Positions 1 to 9,882 of a DNA stretch of 64,000 nucleotides are shown here, in pieces. The position numbers and the translations under genes are program-made. Below the pieces are notes generated by a model. It was not told the origin of the DNA. It saw nothing but the letters and a program-made list of their open reading frames with translations, and did not search any database. Position 1 is the first letter of the stretch. Each line of letters starts with the position of its first letter. Source of the stretch: JBGQBN01 sp041494805 (GTDB taxonomy: Bacteria > Acidobacteriota > Terriglobia > Terriglobales > Acidobacteriaceae); the NCBI GenBank assembly GCA_041494805.1, contig JBGQBN010000012.1:21399-85398 (forward strand). Direction: 5' to 3'.

Positions 1-2022
1 GCTCCCGTACTGGAAGCGGAGGCCGCTGTCATACCCGCCCGGCCATTTATAGTCGATTGTGGAACTGGCCAGGGTTTGCGGCACGCTGACCGTGGAGAAC
101 TGGCTGGCAAACATAACGGAGTCTGCACAAGGCACGGGCACGGGGCCAGCATCGCAGATAGGGGCGTTCGACAGGTTCGGCCGCAAACTGCTGCTGGAAG
201 CCACATGGGCCAATTCCACATTCCAGGCCAGCTTCTTCTTCAGCAGATAGGTTGAGGAAACGCTGTAGCTCTGGCTGATGGATTTGAAGGGAACCAGCGG
301 ATCTAGATAGAAAGGGTCGGTGCCAAACATCAAATCCGTCTTCAGGTTGCTCTGGTAATAGGAATAGCCCACACCTAACGACCAATCCTGTACCGGCCTC
401 AATGTCACATAGCTGGTGTTCAGGTACAGCCGGTTCGAGCGTGGAAAAGGCTGCTGAGTTGCCGTCTGGAAGTCGCTCTGTCGTAACACACTAAAGTCCT
501 CGGTGAAGCTCACCCTTTGATTGGGCGTAAAGCTTCCACCGGCAAACACGCGGTGCGAGGTTTGTGGATCGATCAGATATCCCGGTGCGTGTGTCCCAAT
601 CCACTCATAGCCGGAGCGCAGATTCCAAGTTTCGCCACGATGGAACTTCACTCCAAAACCAACGGTATTCGAGAAGGTGGAAGCAACGAGCCTGGGCACA
701 AACGCATCTGCCGAAGAGCCTATCAGTCCGACACTGCTGAGCGAATAGAACTGCGGCCACAAGTCCGCATTCGAGCGTGTTACATCCGTGCGCCGGTAAT
801 GTGCTTCAACGTCCAACATGGAAGCAATGCTGTACTCCGTGCGCACTCCCGTCCAGAACCGGTGGATCGACGGGTTTCCGAAGAGAGTGTAGAACGGCGT
901 GAATTCGTTGAGCGTGTTCTGCTGGTGGAAGTCAGCGATGGTGTGTAGCTTCTTCACCTTGAGCGGGTTCCAGTTCAGCGTAGCGTCGGCATTGAAGGAG
1001 TTCTGAGGATTGTTCGTAAAGAGATTATGCGCACGTCCGTAGCTGACGTTGCCGTTGAAGGTGAGTGATTGGGTGAGAGGAGCGTGCATGCGAACCGTGT
1101 CGATCTGGCTGTCGTGGCGGGGCAGGATGTTATGCAGATAGAAGCCCTGCACGGTATCGTCCACGACTTTGATGGTGTTTGGCCCCAATGGGGGCAACGA
1201 TTCTCCGGCAATGCTTGCTGTGGTGCCAAAAAAATCTACGGGGTTCTGCAGTCGTTCGTTGAAACTACGGTAGTCGTGCTCGTAGGTGAGGACGACATGG
1301 CACACTTTCATCTGCACGCCGCCTCCGACATTGCGGGTGGTGTAGTTAACCTGCCGATAGCGGGCGGTGGAGTGGCAGGAACCGTCGCAACTTTCAGGGG
1401 CAGGGGGCAAGATCTGCGGGTTCGTCTGGTTACCCATATCGAAGAACTGCATCTGGCTCCAGCCTCGCCGCGCTTGCCAGCCCCCTTTCACGAAGACAGT
1501 TAGAGGTGTCTTCGGCACTTTGAGGCGGACGTTCGCGGTGTTCATGGTGCGCTTGACGCCGAACAACGCTCCATCGGGTATGAAGCTGGTGCGAATGGTT
1601 GCGTCTTCGTCGAGATTGGTACCGAAAGGCACGTTGTCCAAGTGGCGGATGAAGCTGCGGTTGGTCATGCCAAACGTAAAGTACTTCCCCAGGTGGAACT
1701 GGGTGTTCACGTCATAATCATCACGACTGATAATGTTGCTGCGGCTCTTCAGAGACGTATGCCCGGTGTAGTCGAGCCACGTCAGTGATAGGTCGCCTCC
1801 CACCGATTGCTGCAGACCGTCGTATTCACCCACTCTTCCCGGATACCCACTCGTGCTCACAAACCGGTAACTCGGAAGGAATACGAACAATTGATAATTG
1901 ACCTCCGGCCCCTCAGCCTTGGGAGGATTGGATGTGGGCGCCGGAGCGGCCTGAGCCGCCGCCGAGACTGCCAGGCATAGCATCACCAGCCACCCCAGCA
2001 CGAAATTCGATGTTTTCTTCAT
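1..2022 (-). CDS. MtrB/PioB-like outer-membrane beta-barrel protein (partial, 3' end outside window)
   Basis: The reading frame is open from an ATG at 2022 to the left edge with no stop, giving 674 codons, so the gene continues outside the window. Residues 1-24 form a signal peptide (hydrophobic core, then A-A-A-Q-A). The rest has the alternating aromatic/polar pattern of a large transmembrane barrel and no soluble-domain motif. It follows the decaheme cytochrome gene by 30 bp on the same strand, which is the MtrA/DmsE-MtrB order. In that family the barrel sheathes the cytochrome so electrons cross the outer membrane. An odd CX3CH motif (C212, C216, H217) lies in the barrel sequence. The MtrB-type call rests mainly on gene order and length; another TonB-less porin is the alternative. 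Confidence 0.8.
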   Translation of the reverse strand, partial: MKKTSNFVLGWLVMLCLAVSAAAQAAPAPTSNPPKAEGPEVNYQLFVFLPSYRFVSTSGYPGRVGEYDGLQQSVGGDLSLTWLDYTGHTSLKSRSNIISRDDYDVNTQFHLGKYFTFGMTNRSFIRHLDNVPFGTNLDEDATIRTSFIPDGALFGVKRTMNTANVRLKVPKTPLTVFVKGGWQARRGWSQMQFFDMGNQTNPQILPPAPESCDGSCHSTARYRQVNYTTRNVGGGVQMKVCHVVLTYEHDYRSFNERLQNPVDFFGTTASIAGESLPPLGPNTIKVVDDTVQGFYLHNILPRHDSQIDTVRMHAPLTQSLTFNGNVSYGRAHNLFTNNPQNSFNADATLNWNPLKVKKLHTIADFHQQNTLNEFTPFYTLFGNPSIHRFWTGVRTEYSIASMLDVEAHYRRTDVTRSNADLWPQFYSLSSVGLIGSSADAFVPRLVASTFSNTVGFGVKFHRGETWNLRSGYEWIGTHAPGYLIDPQTSHRVFAGGSFTPNQRVSFTEDFSVLRQSDFQTATQQPFPRSNRLYLNTSYVTLRPVQDWSLGVGYSYYQSNLKTDLMFGTDPFYLDPLVPFKSISQSYSVSSTYLLKKKLAWNVELAHVASSSSLRPNLSNAPICDAGPVPVPCADSVMFASQFSTVSVPQTLASSTIDYKWPGGYDSGLRFQYGS

Positions 2023-2052
2023 CGCAGACCACCCTTCGGCGACTGACGCCCG

Positions 2053-2985
2053 TTACTTCGGGTTCAACGAGGACTTGTCCATGAATAAGCTTCCGCCTGT
2101 CGCGGAAGGTACGTCGCTGCCGTGAATGGAACTGTGGCAGTTTGTGCAACTGTTCAGCAGCGGCACAGCGGAGCCGTTATGGTGTCCCGCATGGCATTGC
2201 AGGCACAGCGTAGGTTGGCTGACCAGCAGCAGACTCCGCTGCATGGAACCGTGCGGTGTATGGCATTTGGCGCAGCTTTCTACCACCGGTGCGTGCTGGT
2301 ATGTGAATGGCCCCTGGAACTCGGCGTGACATTGAAAGCAGAGTTCATTGAGATTGGAAGAGCGAAGATTATTGGAAGCAGTTCCACCGTGTGGGTCGTG
2401 GCAGTCCGCGCAACTCATCTTCGCTTCGCGAACCGGGTGATGATAAGGGAGCCTGCTCTCAGACTCCTGCTTGCGGTGGCATCCTACGCACGCATCGATC
2501 CGCTCATGCCTGGTGGCCAGCTTCGGCTGGGCGGTGTGCACCTGGTGACAATCAATACAGCGCACGTCATGCGCCTGGTGAGAGCCGGAAGACCAGTTCT
2601 GCAGTTGTTCGTGTCCGGCATGACACCAGAGACAGATGCCGTTTGCCTGTTCGGCTTTCACTTCACGGAACTTGATGATATTTCCGTGCGTGTCGCTGCT
2701 GATGTGCTGGCTGCCCGAGCCGTGGCAGTCTTCACACTCCAACTCCTGTTGAGAGTGGTTGCTACGACGGAACGTTTTGGCCTGTTCTTCATGGCACGCG
2801 CGACATTGGTCGGAACCCAGCCGCTCCGCACCTGGAATCTCTACATATTTCGCGAACCGCTTCTCGCGATCCTGATGCTGATAGGTGTCTGACGAAGGTT
2901 GCTGGGCTGAAAGACTGAGCGATGAGAGCGCCCACAGACAAGCTATAAAAAAGGAGAGGCCTGACAGCACCGCACGTTTGCGCAT
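2053..2985 (-). CDS. DmsE/MtrA-family decaheme c-type cytochrome
   Basis: This 310-residue protein has an N-terminal signal peptide (about residues 1-27) and ten CXXCH heme c motifs: CRACH, CEDCH, CLWCH, CIDCH, CVGCH, CADCH, CFQCH, CAKCH, CLQCH and CTNCH. Length and heme number match MtrA/DmsE periplasmic cytochromes, which pass electrons through an MtrB-type barrel to or from extracellular acceptors. A GGAGG ribosome site sits just before the ATG at 2985. The barrel gene follows 30 bp downstream, so the two are probably one operon. No CymA-like quinol oxidase or outer-surface cytochrome is visible in the window. The terminal acceptor cannot be read from sequence. Confidence 0.93.
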   Translation of the reverse strand: MRKRAVLSGLSFFIACLWALSSLSLSAQQPSSDTYQHQDREKRFAKYVEIPGAERLGSDQCRACHEEQAKTFRRSNHSQQELECEDCHGSGSQHISSDTHGNIIKFREVKAEQANGICLWCHAGHEQLQNWSSGSHQAHDVRCIDCHQVHTAQPKLATRHERIDACVGCHRKQESESRLPYHHPVREAKMSCADCHDPHGGTASNNLRSSNLNELCFQCHAEFQGPFTYQHAPVVESCAKCHTPHGSMQRSLLLVSQPTLCLQCHAGHHNGSAVPLLNSCTNCHSSIHGSDVPSATGGSLFMDKSSLNPK

Positions 2986-3168
2986 AGTGCCCTCCCGGAC
3001 TACGTGATCAGACTATTTCTTCTGGCTAGCGGGATGCTGTGACCCTGCACACATGGCTGTGTGACTTGGGCGTGGTTGGCACGGCGGGCCCCCAGCTTTC
3101 GTCAGGGAGGTCTAACTCGAAAAGACGTGAGGGTGTCCTACCTTTTGCGCCGGTGGGTACGGGCAGAC

Positions 3169-3192
3169 TTATCGGCACGACTGAAGGCGTGG
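3169..3192 (+). repeat. REP-like repeat, degenerate copy 1
   Basis: The sequence cttatcggcacgactgaagg is shared with the copy at 3599-3624. The right half of the palindrome is degraded here (ggcgtg instead of tcgtgcc). Confidence 0.5.
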
Positions 3193-3325
3193 GGGCTGGC
3201 CCACCCTTTCCCGCCACAACGATCCTAGAGGGTGTCCCGCCCTTATCTTTCCGGATTTTGGAAAGACAGGGTGGGGAAGTTCATCCATCACAGCCCTCCG
3301 TTGGACTTCCGTCGTATTCTCCCCC

Positions 3326-3443
3326 ATGCCTTGGGGACTGAAGCGATTTCAGGAGGCACGCTGTCTCCATTTCGTCACCTTCAGTTGCTACCACCGCGCT
3401 CCCCTTCCCACGCCGGAAGCGCGTCGCATTCTGCCGCAGTCCC
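3326..3443 (+). pseudogene. Remnant of a REP-associated tyrosine transposase (Y1_Tnp / IS200-like)
   Basis: The first 39 or so residues begin M-P-W-G-L-K-R-F and continue with L-H-F-V-T-F-S-C-Y-H-R. This is the recognisable N-terminus of Y1 transposases associated with REP palindromes (RAYT). After about codon 39 the frame no longer resembles the family, and neither the HUH motif nor the catalytic tyrosine helix can be found. It is a degraded 5' fragment. REP-like hairpins on both sides fit a past RAYT/REP locus. Confidence 0.55.
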
Positions 3444-3598
3444 AGAGGAAGAGGACCAGGTCCAGGAACCGGCAGCACAATGGGTTTCCATGCGGCGGCC
3501 GGTTTGGAAGCCTCGAATCTTTGGAATGCGGTAAGGCAGGTGGGTGCGGCTTTCCGAAGGCCGCAGGTCTTCTTTACTTGAACGTGTGGACTTGCCAG

Positions 3599-3624
3599 CT
3601 TATCGGCACGACTGAAGTCGTGCC
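3599..3624 (+). repeat. REP-like palindrome, copy 2
   Basis: This copy contains the stem GGCACGACT / AGTCGTGCC (3605-3624) with a 2-nt loop and is preceded by cttatc as in copy 1. It lies beside a RAYT remnant, as expected for a REP element. Confidence 0.6.
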
Positions 3625-3702
3625 CTCCCGAACCCTACGCGAATCAGAGCCTTCCTGCAGACCTACGGCGCGACTGTTCGTGCCGGCGCCATCGCCGGGG
3701 GG

Positions 3703-3767
3703 CCGAGCTGCGCTCGGCTGGACAGCCGGGGGCCTGCCCTGAAGCCGAAGGGGCGGCTGTCCCTACG
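3703..3767 (+). repeat. Bipartite hairpin repeat, copy 1 of 3
   Basis: Hairpin one is CCGAGC-TGC-GCTCGG (3703-3717). Hairpin two pairs GGACAGCCG (3720-3728) with CGGCTGTCC (3754-3762) and ends in CTACGTG. The same two-hairpin plan recurs at 16458-16501 and 18641-18686. This copy has a longer second loop. Confidence 0.6.
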
Positions 3768-3803
3768 TGATTCTTGCCCGGGGAGAGTTGAGCAGAGGTA
3801 AGA

Positions 3804-3827
3804 AGCGCGGGCGAGGGCGCCCGCGCT
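3804..3827. repeat. REP-like hairpin
   Basis: A 10-bp perfect stem AGCGCGGGCG / CGCCCGCGCT encloses a 4-nt loop (AGGG) and is followed by ACAC. It resembles the second hairpin of the bipartite repeats in loop and tail. Confidence 0.5.
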
Positions 3828-3846
3828 ACACACTAAGTTGTCACTG

Positions 3847-3858
3847 TTGTACGTACAA
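3847..3858. promoter_or_regulatory. 12-bp perfect palindrome next to the parS-like site
   Basis: TTGTACGTACAA is self-complementary and lies 14 bp left of the parS-like palindrome. It could be an operator; no binding protein is implied. Confidence 0.3.
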
Positions 3859-3872
3859 TATCGTATTCACAA

Positions 3873-3888
3873 TGTTCCACGTGGAACA
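3873..3888. promoter_or_regulatory. parS-like centromere site (ParB/Spo0J binding)
   Basis: TGTTCCACGTGGAACA is a perfect 16-bp palindrome. From memory of the family, it equals the proteobacterial/myxobacterial form of parS and differs from the Bacillus form (TGTTTCACGTGAAACA) at two symmetric positions. It lies intergenically, 24 bp past the 3' end of the GloVer gene. ParB-bound parS sites usually lie in the origin-proximal part of the chromosome. No parA, parB or dnaA gene is in the window. Confidence 0.7.
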
Positions 3889-3911
3889 CTTCTCCATTTT
3901 GTCAGCCCGCC

Positions 3912-5153
3912 TTAGGGCGTGAACTTGTAGATCGCGCCTTCGTTGTCGGCGCCGCCGTGGACGGTTGCGCCGTAGAAGTTTCCGGCTTGGTCAACCGCCA
4001 TCCCGTTGTAGGCAAAGCCTGCGTCCGGAGCGCCTTGGAAGCGATAGGCTACGCTCTCTTTCCACTTCCCGCTGCCGCCCGGAGTCAGTTGGAAGATGGT
4101 GCCGCAACTGCATCCCGCGCCACCCTCGCTGGTGGTGCCGTAGAGGTTGCCGGCCTTGTCAAACACCAGGTTGCTGATGGAACTGTTGCCATCTCGTCCG
4201 CCTTTGAAGCTGTAGAGCACTCTCTCTTTCCATTGGCCGGTGGGCCGGGGAGCGAGTTGATAGACGGAGCCAAGGTTATTGGCGCCGTCGTAGTAGGTGG
4301 TGCCGTAGAGATTTCCGGAGGCATCGAGAGTCAGAGCGCCGTAGGGAAATCCGGCGTCGGGTTGACCCTTGAAAGAATAAATGGTCTTGAAATTCCATTT
4401 GCCACTCGGAGCTTGTGTGAGCTTGAAGGCGGTGCCCTTTTGATTGGCGCCACCGGTGGTGGCTACGCCGTAGAGATTGCCGGCATTATCGAGCAGCAGG
4501 CGGCCGGCGGAGCCTGAGGAACCGTCCTTGCCGCCGGTGAAGGCGTGGACGATCTTGAGCTTCCAGCTGCCGTCGGGCTGGGGTCTGAGTTGGTAGATGA
4601 CGCCGAGGCCGTTGGGGCCTCCGACCGGAGTCATGCCGTAGAGATTGCCTTGCTGGTCGAAGGTCAGGCCGGCGCCGGGACCGTAGCCGTCATTGCCGTT
4701 GAAGCCATGAATCACGGTCTGGGTCCAGGCTCCGCCCGAGTTGGTGAGCTTGTAAGCCACGCCGCATCCGTCCTCGGGACAAGCTCCGTGCTTGCCGCCA
4801 ATGACCGCGGTGCCGTAGAGATTGCCCTGGGCGTCAAGGGTGACGCCTTTGTAGGGTTGGCCGCCATCTTTGCCACCGGTGAAGCTGTAGAGCACGGTGT
4901 GGGTCCAGGTATCGCCGGAAGGAGTTAGCTGGAAAACTGTGCCGGTGCCGAAATCTCCGCCCAGCACCGTGGTGCCGTAGATATTGCCGGCGTTGTCGAC
5001 CACCAGATCGGTGTCAGTGTACTCACCATCGTCGTCTCCGGCGAAGCTGTAGATCACGGTGGTGGTGCTGGCGGAGGCTGCGACTACCAGCATCGCGACC
5101 ACTGCGAAAATGCCTAGAATCCTACCCAGATGCGAGAATTGTCCGCTTCCCAT
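3912..5153 (-). CDS. GloVer-type tandem-repeat secreted protein
   Basis: This 413-residue protein has an N-terminal hydrophobic export segment (about residues 12-28) and then seven repeats of roughly 50 residues. Each repeat carries a D-x-x-G-N-x-Y-G-T/A-T-like core, a G-G, and a G-x-V/I-F/Y-x-L strand, alternating with 'YSF-x-G-x-x-D-G' strands. This is the 'choice-of-anchor tandem repeat GloVer' family, a predicted beta-propeller-like surface protein. No function is established and no catalytic motif is visible. It is transcribed toward the parS-like site and divergently from the HNH-like gene. A G-rich ribosome site precedes the ATG at 5153. Confidence 0.82.
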   Translation of the reverse strand: MGSGQFSHLGRILGIFAVVAMLVVAASASTTTVIYSFAGDDDGEYTDTDLVVDNAGNIYGTTVLGGDFGTGTVFQLTPSGDTWTHTVLYSFTGGKDGGQPYKGVTLDAQGNLYGTAVIGGKHGACPEDGCGVAYKLTNSGGAWTQTVIHGFNGNDGYGPGAGLTFDQQGNLYGMTPVGGPNGLGVIYQLRPQPDGSWKLKIVHAFTGGKDGSSGSAGRLLLDNAGNLYGVATTGGANQKGTAFKLTQAPSGKWNFKTIYSFKGQPDAGFPYGALTLDASGNLYGTTYYDGANNLGSVYQLAPRPTGQWKERVLYSFKGGRDGNSSISNLVFDKAGNLYGTTSEGGAGCSCGTIFQLTPGGSGKWKESVAYRFQGAPDAGFAYNGMAVDQAGNFYGATVHGGADNEGAIYKFTP

Positions 5154-5379
5154 TTGCCCCCCATTGCGGAACCCCTGTGCGCTTGAAAGATAGAGGTTTC
5201 GGCAGTCCTAATGGCTTGGAACTATAGCACTGAACGCCCTGAAAGGCACGTGGATATGGGCTATCCGGACAGCCGGGAATAAAACGGTTGTCCGGGGAGG
5301 TTTTCGTGTAGCATGTGCGGCGGCGCAGAATCAGTAGGTCGGCATCAGACCCCTCGGAAATCCCACAAAGGAGAGTTTT

Positions 5380-6024
5380 ATGATTAGAAATTGGCAAGGC
5401 TGTGGACTGCGTGGGCTCGCCACCCTCGTGCTGACGGTCTCTGCGGCGACGGTCACGTTGGCGCAGCCTCAAGCCGGGCCAGAGACGATTTATCCTGACT
5501 CCACAAAGACTCCTGGGGCAACCAATTCCGATTTTACGCAGGACAACATTCAGAACAATATCTGCAAAAAGGGGTGGACCACGGATAGCGTCCGTCCGCC
5601 CACGAGCGTGACCAACCGAATCAAGAAACAAACCATGGCAGCGTATGGTTTCACCGATGCTGCGACTCACTACGAACTTGACCACCTGATCTCGCTGCAA
5701 AATGGCGGATGTCCGGCGTGTGTGGAAAACCTGTGGCCGGAAGCGTACGGAGATGCCACGCATCCCAAGACGCAGAGCGCTCGCGGGGCATGGGACAAAG
5801 CACATCCGAACAGCACTTCGGTTCTCCCTGGGGCGCTGCAGAAGGACCGGGTGGAGGGTTACGTCCATGATGCGATTTGCCTGGATATTCCCAACGCGAA
5901 ATTCAGCAATGCAAAGAAAAACCGGCCGCCGGTCTCCGTCACCTTGGGACGGGGACAGGAAATCCTGGCCAACGACTGGTACATGTGTTACCTGAAAAAG
6001 ATTCATCACATGGCGTGCGAGTGA
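5380..6024 (+). CDS. Secreted HNH-endonuclease-like protein
   Basis: The protein has 214 residues with a signal peptide ending near A-L-A-Q-P. The core reads Y-E-L-D-H-L-I-S-L-x-N-G-G, then C-P-A-C and E-N-L-W-P-E. The Asp-His pair, the later Asn and the C-x-x-C fit the beta-beta-alpha (HNH-like) metal fold and its zinc support. Several further cysteines suggest disulfides in an exported protein. AAAGGAG lies 6 nt before the ATG. It stands alone between divergent neighbours, with no immunity protein beside it. Nuclease activity is inferred, and a non-catalytic HNH fold is possible. Confidence 0.6.
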   Translation: MIRNWQGCGLRGLATLVLTVSAATVTLAQPQAGPETIYPDSTKTPGATNSDFTQDNIQNNICKKGWTTDSVRPPTSVTNRIKKQTMAAYGFTDAATHYELDHLISLQNGGCPACVENLWPEAYGDATHPKTQSARGAWDKAHPNSTSVLPGALQKDRVEGYVHDAICLDIPNAKFSNAKKNRPPVSVTLGRGQEILANDWYMCYLKKIHHMACE

Positions 6025-6124
6025 CAGGCGAGGTGCGCGGAATAGCCGGCACCGGTCGCGTCGATGGTCGAAGTTAGCCACGCGACGTCACCGGTGATGC
6101 GGAATGCCGGAAGTGTGATGCTTC

Positions 6125-6295
6125 CTATTTCAGTTTCACGAAGAGCAACACGAAGATCGCCCAGACTCCCACGGTTACCGGGAACTGCACCAGTTGCGCG
6201 TCTTGCAGGGGACCTCCCCTGGGCAGGGCAAAGGTTAGCAAGTACATCGCCGCAGCCGTGAGGATTCCGAGGATCAGTTTGGCTTTCCAGTTCAT
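6125..6295 (-). CDS. Small two-helix membrane protein
   Basis: This 56-residue protein has two hydrophobic segments (about residues 5-24 and 38-53) joined by a short polar loop (P-R-G-G-P). The start chosen is the ATG at 6295, preceded by a GAGGGGGA ribosome site. An upstream in-frame ATG would add an arginine-rich 18-residue tail without a good ribosome site. The function is unknown. It is convergent with the HNH-like gene and divergent from the DUF983 gene. Confidence 0.55.
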   Translation of the reverse strand: MNWKAKLILGILTAAAMYLLTFALPRGGPLQDAQLVQFPVTVGVWAIFVLLFVKLK

Positions 6296-6460
6296 AGTTG
6301 TTCCCCCTCGCTTTCGCCCGCGCCCACCTTGTCTTCTAAGGGCGGGCACGGCGTTCGCGCAAGAGTATACCTCCGGAGGAGTGGGCGCGCGCGGAGAATT
6401 GGGGTTGGCGGTGGCCTGCTTCGGTTATCCTGACCGGGTCGCGACTCGAGTCGGGGGCTG

Positions 6461-6853
6461 ATGGAAATCGCCACAAAGCCGTCCGCGCTGGGAAGTATTC
6501 TTCAGCAGCGCTGCCCGCGTTGCCGCTCAGGGAAAATCTTTCGGTTTTCCATCTTTCGCTATTTCATCTTCCGGGGTCTTCCCAAGATGTACGAGCGGTG
6601 TGCGGTATGCGGCCTCAAGTTTGAGCGGGAACAAGGCTACTTCCTGGGCGCCATGTATATCAGTTACGGGCTGGCACTGGTGATCATCGCGCTCCTCGTG
6701 ACGCTGTTGTGGGCCCTGACTGGATGGTGGATTACGAAAGATACAATCTGGGCGGTGGTGTTGTTCTTGCCGCTCGCGCCCCCGATCACACTGTTTGCCC
6801 GGGTTCTCTGGATCTACCTCGACCAGACGATCGATCCCGAAGCGCCCCGGTAG
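6461..6853 (+). CDS. DUF983 family membrane protein
   Basis: This 130-residue protein begins with a zinc-ribbon-like C-P-R-C near residue 18, followed by a second pair, C-A-V-C, near residue 48. Two transmembrane helices follow (about 65-87 and 95-118). This Cys4 ribbon plus membrane-hairpin arrangement is DUF983. In some alphaproteobacteria such genes sit near cytochrome oxidase genes, but no such context exists here. The pyrophosphatase gene follows 300 bp downstream from its own promoter. Confidence 0.75.
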   Translation: MEIATKPSALGSILQQRCPRCRSGKIFRFSIFRYFIFRGLPKMYERCAVCGLKFEREQGYFLGAMYISYGLALVIIALLVTLLWALTGWWITKDTIWAVVLFLPLAPPITLFARVLWIYLDQTIDPEAPR

Positions 6854-6878
6854 CGATCACAGCAACGGCCACCTGGGT

Positions 6879-6907
6879 TTGACCATCTCTCCCTAACATG
6901 TTATAAA
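6879..6907 (+). promoter_or_regulatory. Sigma70-type promoter of the pyrophosphatase gene
   Basis: TTGACC (6879-6884), a 17-bp spacer and TATAAA (6902-6907) match the housekeeping consensus well. They imply a transcript start near 6914 and an untranslated leader of roughly 235 nt before the hppA-type gene. Confidence 0.6.
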
Positions 6908-6913
6908 AGCTGG

Positions 6914-7150
6914 CTTTGTATCGGGCTGCCCGACGCGGGTTTACTCCTGCTGGAGGACGGTCTGGCGCAGAGCATCCGACGCGGCCAAGCTCAGTACTCC
7001 TTATTACAGTCTTGCAGTGGAAGCGTGTTCGGAACACCGGCAAATACGCTCCCCGGCACCCGCAGCGGGGGCGTGCGGAGGCTGCTGCCCGCCGGAGGGT
7101 AGTGCCTGAATACGCAGTCATCCTAATAAGTATTTTCTGGAGGATTTCTT
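6914..7150 (+). other. Long 5' leader of the pyrophosphatase mRNA
   Basis: The leader contains G+C-rich segments able to pair locally. I recognise no riboswitch class in it. A GGAGG ribosome site (7139-7143) lies 7 nt before the ATG at 7151. The length is unusual for this window and may carry post-transcriptional control. Confidence 0.3.
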
Positions 7151-9613
<2,463 letters not shown>

Positions 9614-9636
9614 GCCCAAGTGGCGGACTTGCGAAG

Positions 9637-9664
9637 GCCATCCGGGAAACCGGATGGCTTTTCT
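9637..9664 (+). terminator. Rho-independent terminator after the pyrophosphatase gene
   Basis: A perfect 9-bp stem GCCATCCGG / CCGGATGGC (9637-9645 and 9650-9658) with a GAAA tetraloop is followed by TTTTCTG. It begins 24 bp past the stop codon. Confidence 0.85.
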
Positions 9665-9718
9665 GTTGGTTTGGCCGACGTCTGGGGCGAAAATGTTTCC
9701 CCGGTGGATCTGGCACAG
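9656..9718 (+). repeat. 63-bp direct repeat, left copy
   Basis: This matches 12590-12652 at 62 of 63 positions by eye; the only difference is G versus A in gatctGgcacag. It starts inside the right arm of the terminator and ends 164 bp before the kinase start codon. Confidence 0.9.
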
Positions 9719-9882
9719 CTTAACGGGAAGCAGGACCCTTACTTGAGTTTGTCCGATTCAACTGCGCTAGGAAGAAATGATTGTGGCACTGCCCAAGTGC
9801 ACGCCAAGCCGGAATCGTACCCTGCAGGTTGACTGGCCTAGGGGTCCAGCCTAAGATGCCTGCCCAAGGGGCGTACTCTCCC

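Larger units (their letters stand above)
2986..3911. other. Gene-poor spacer with REP-like palindromes, a transposase remnant and a parS-like site
   Basis: No intact gene is supported here. The stretch holds a broken REP-associated transposase start (3326-3443), two copies of a 'cttatcggcacgactgaag' sequence (3169 and 3599), a double-hairpin element (3703-3767), a G+C-rich hairpin (3804-3827) and two perfect palindromes near 3850 and 3880. It looks like a landing zone for small mobile repeats. Confidence 0.6.

Noticed and set aside
2122..2892. Long plus-strand open frame (256 codons)
   Set aside because: It is antisense to the decaheme cytochrome; the CXXCH-bearing minus strand is clearly the coding one.
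3326..3742. Intact 138-residue transposase
   Set aside because: Only the first 39 or so residues resemble the family; the rest is out of frame and lacks catalytic residues.
5122..6081. Minus-strand frame of 319 codons
   Set aside because: Antisense to the HNH-like gene, which has a signal peptide, ribosome site and conserved motif.
6854..7150. Riboswitch in the pyrophosphatase leader
   Set aside because: The leader is long and structured, but I could not match any known riboswitch core.
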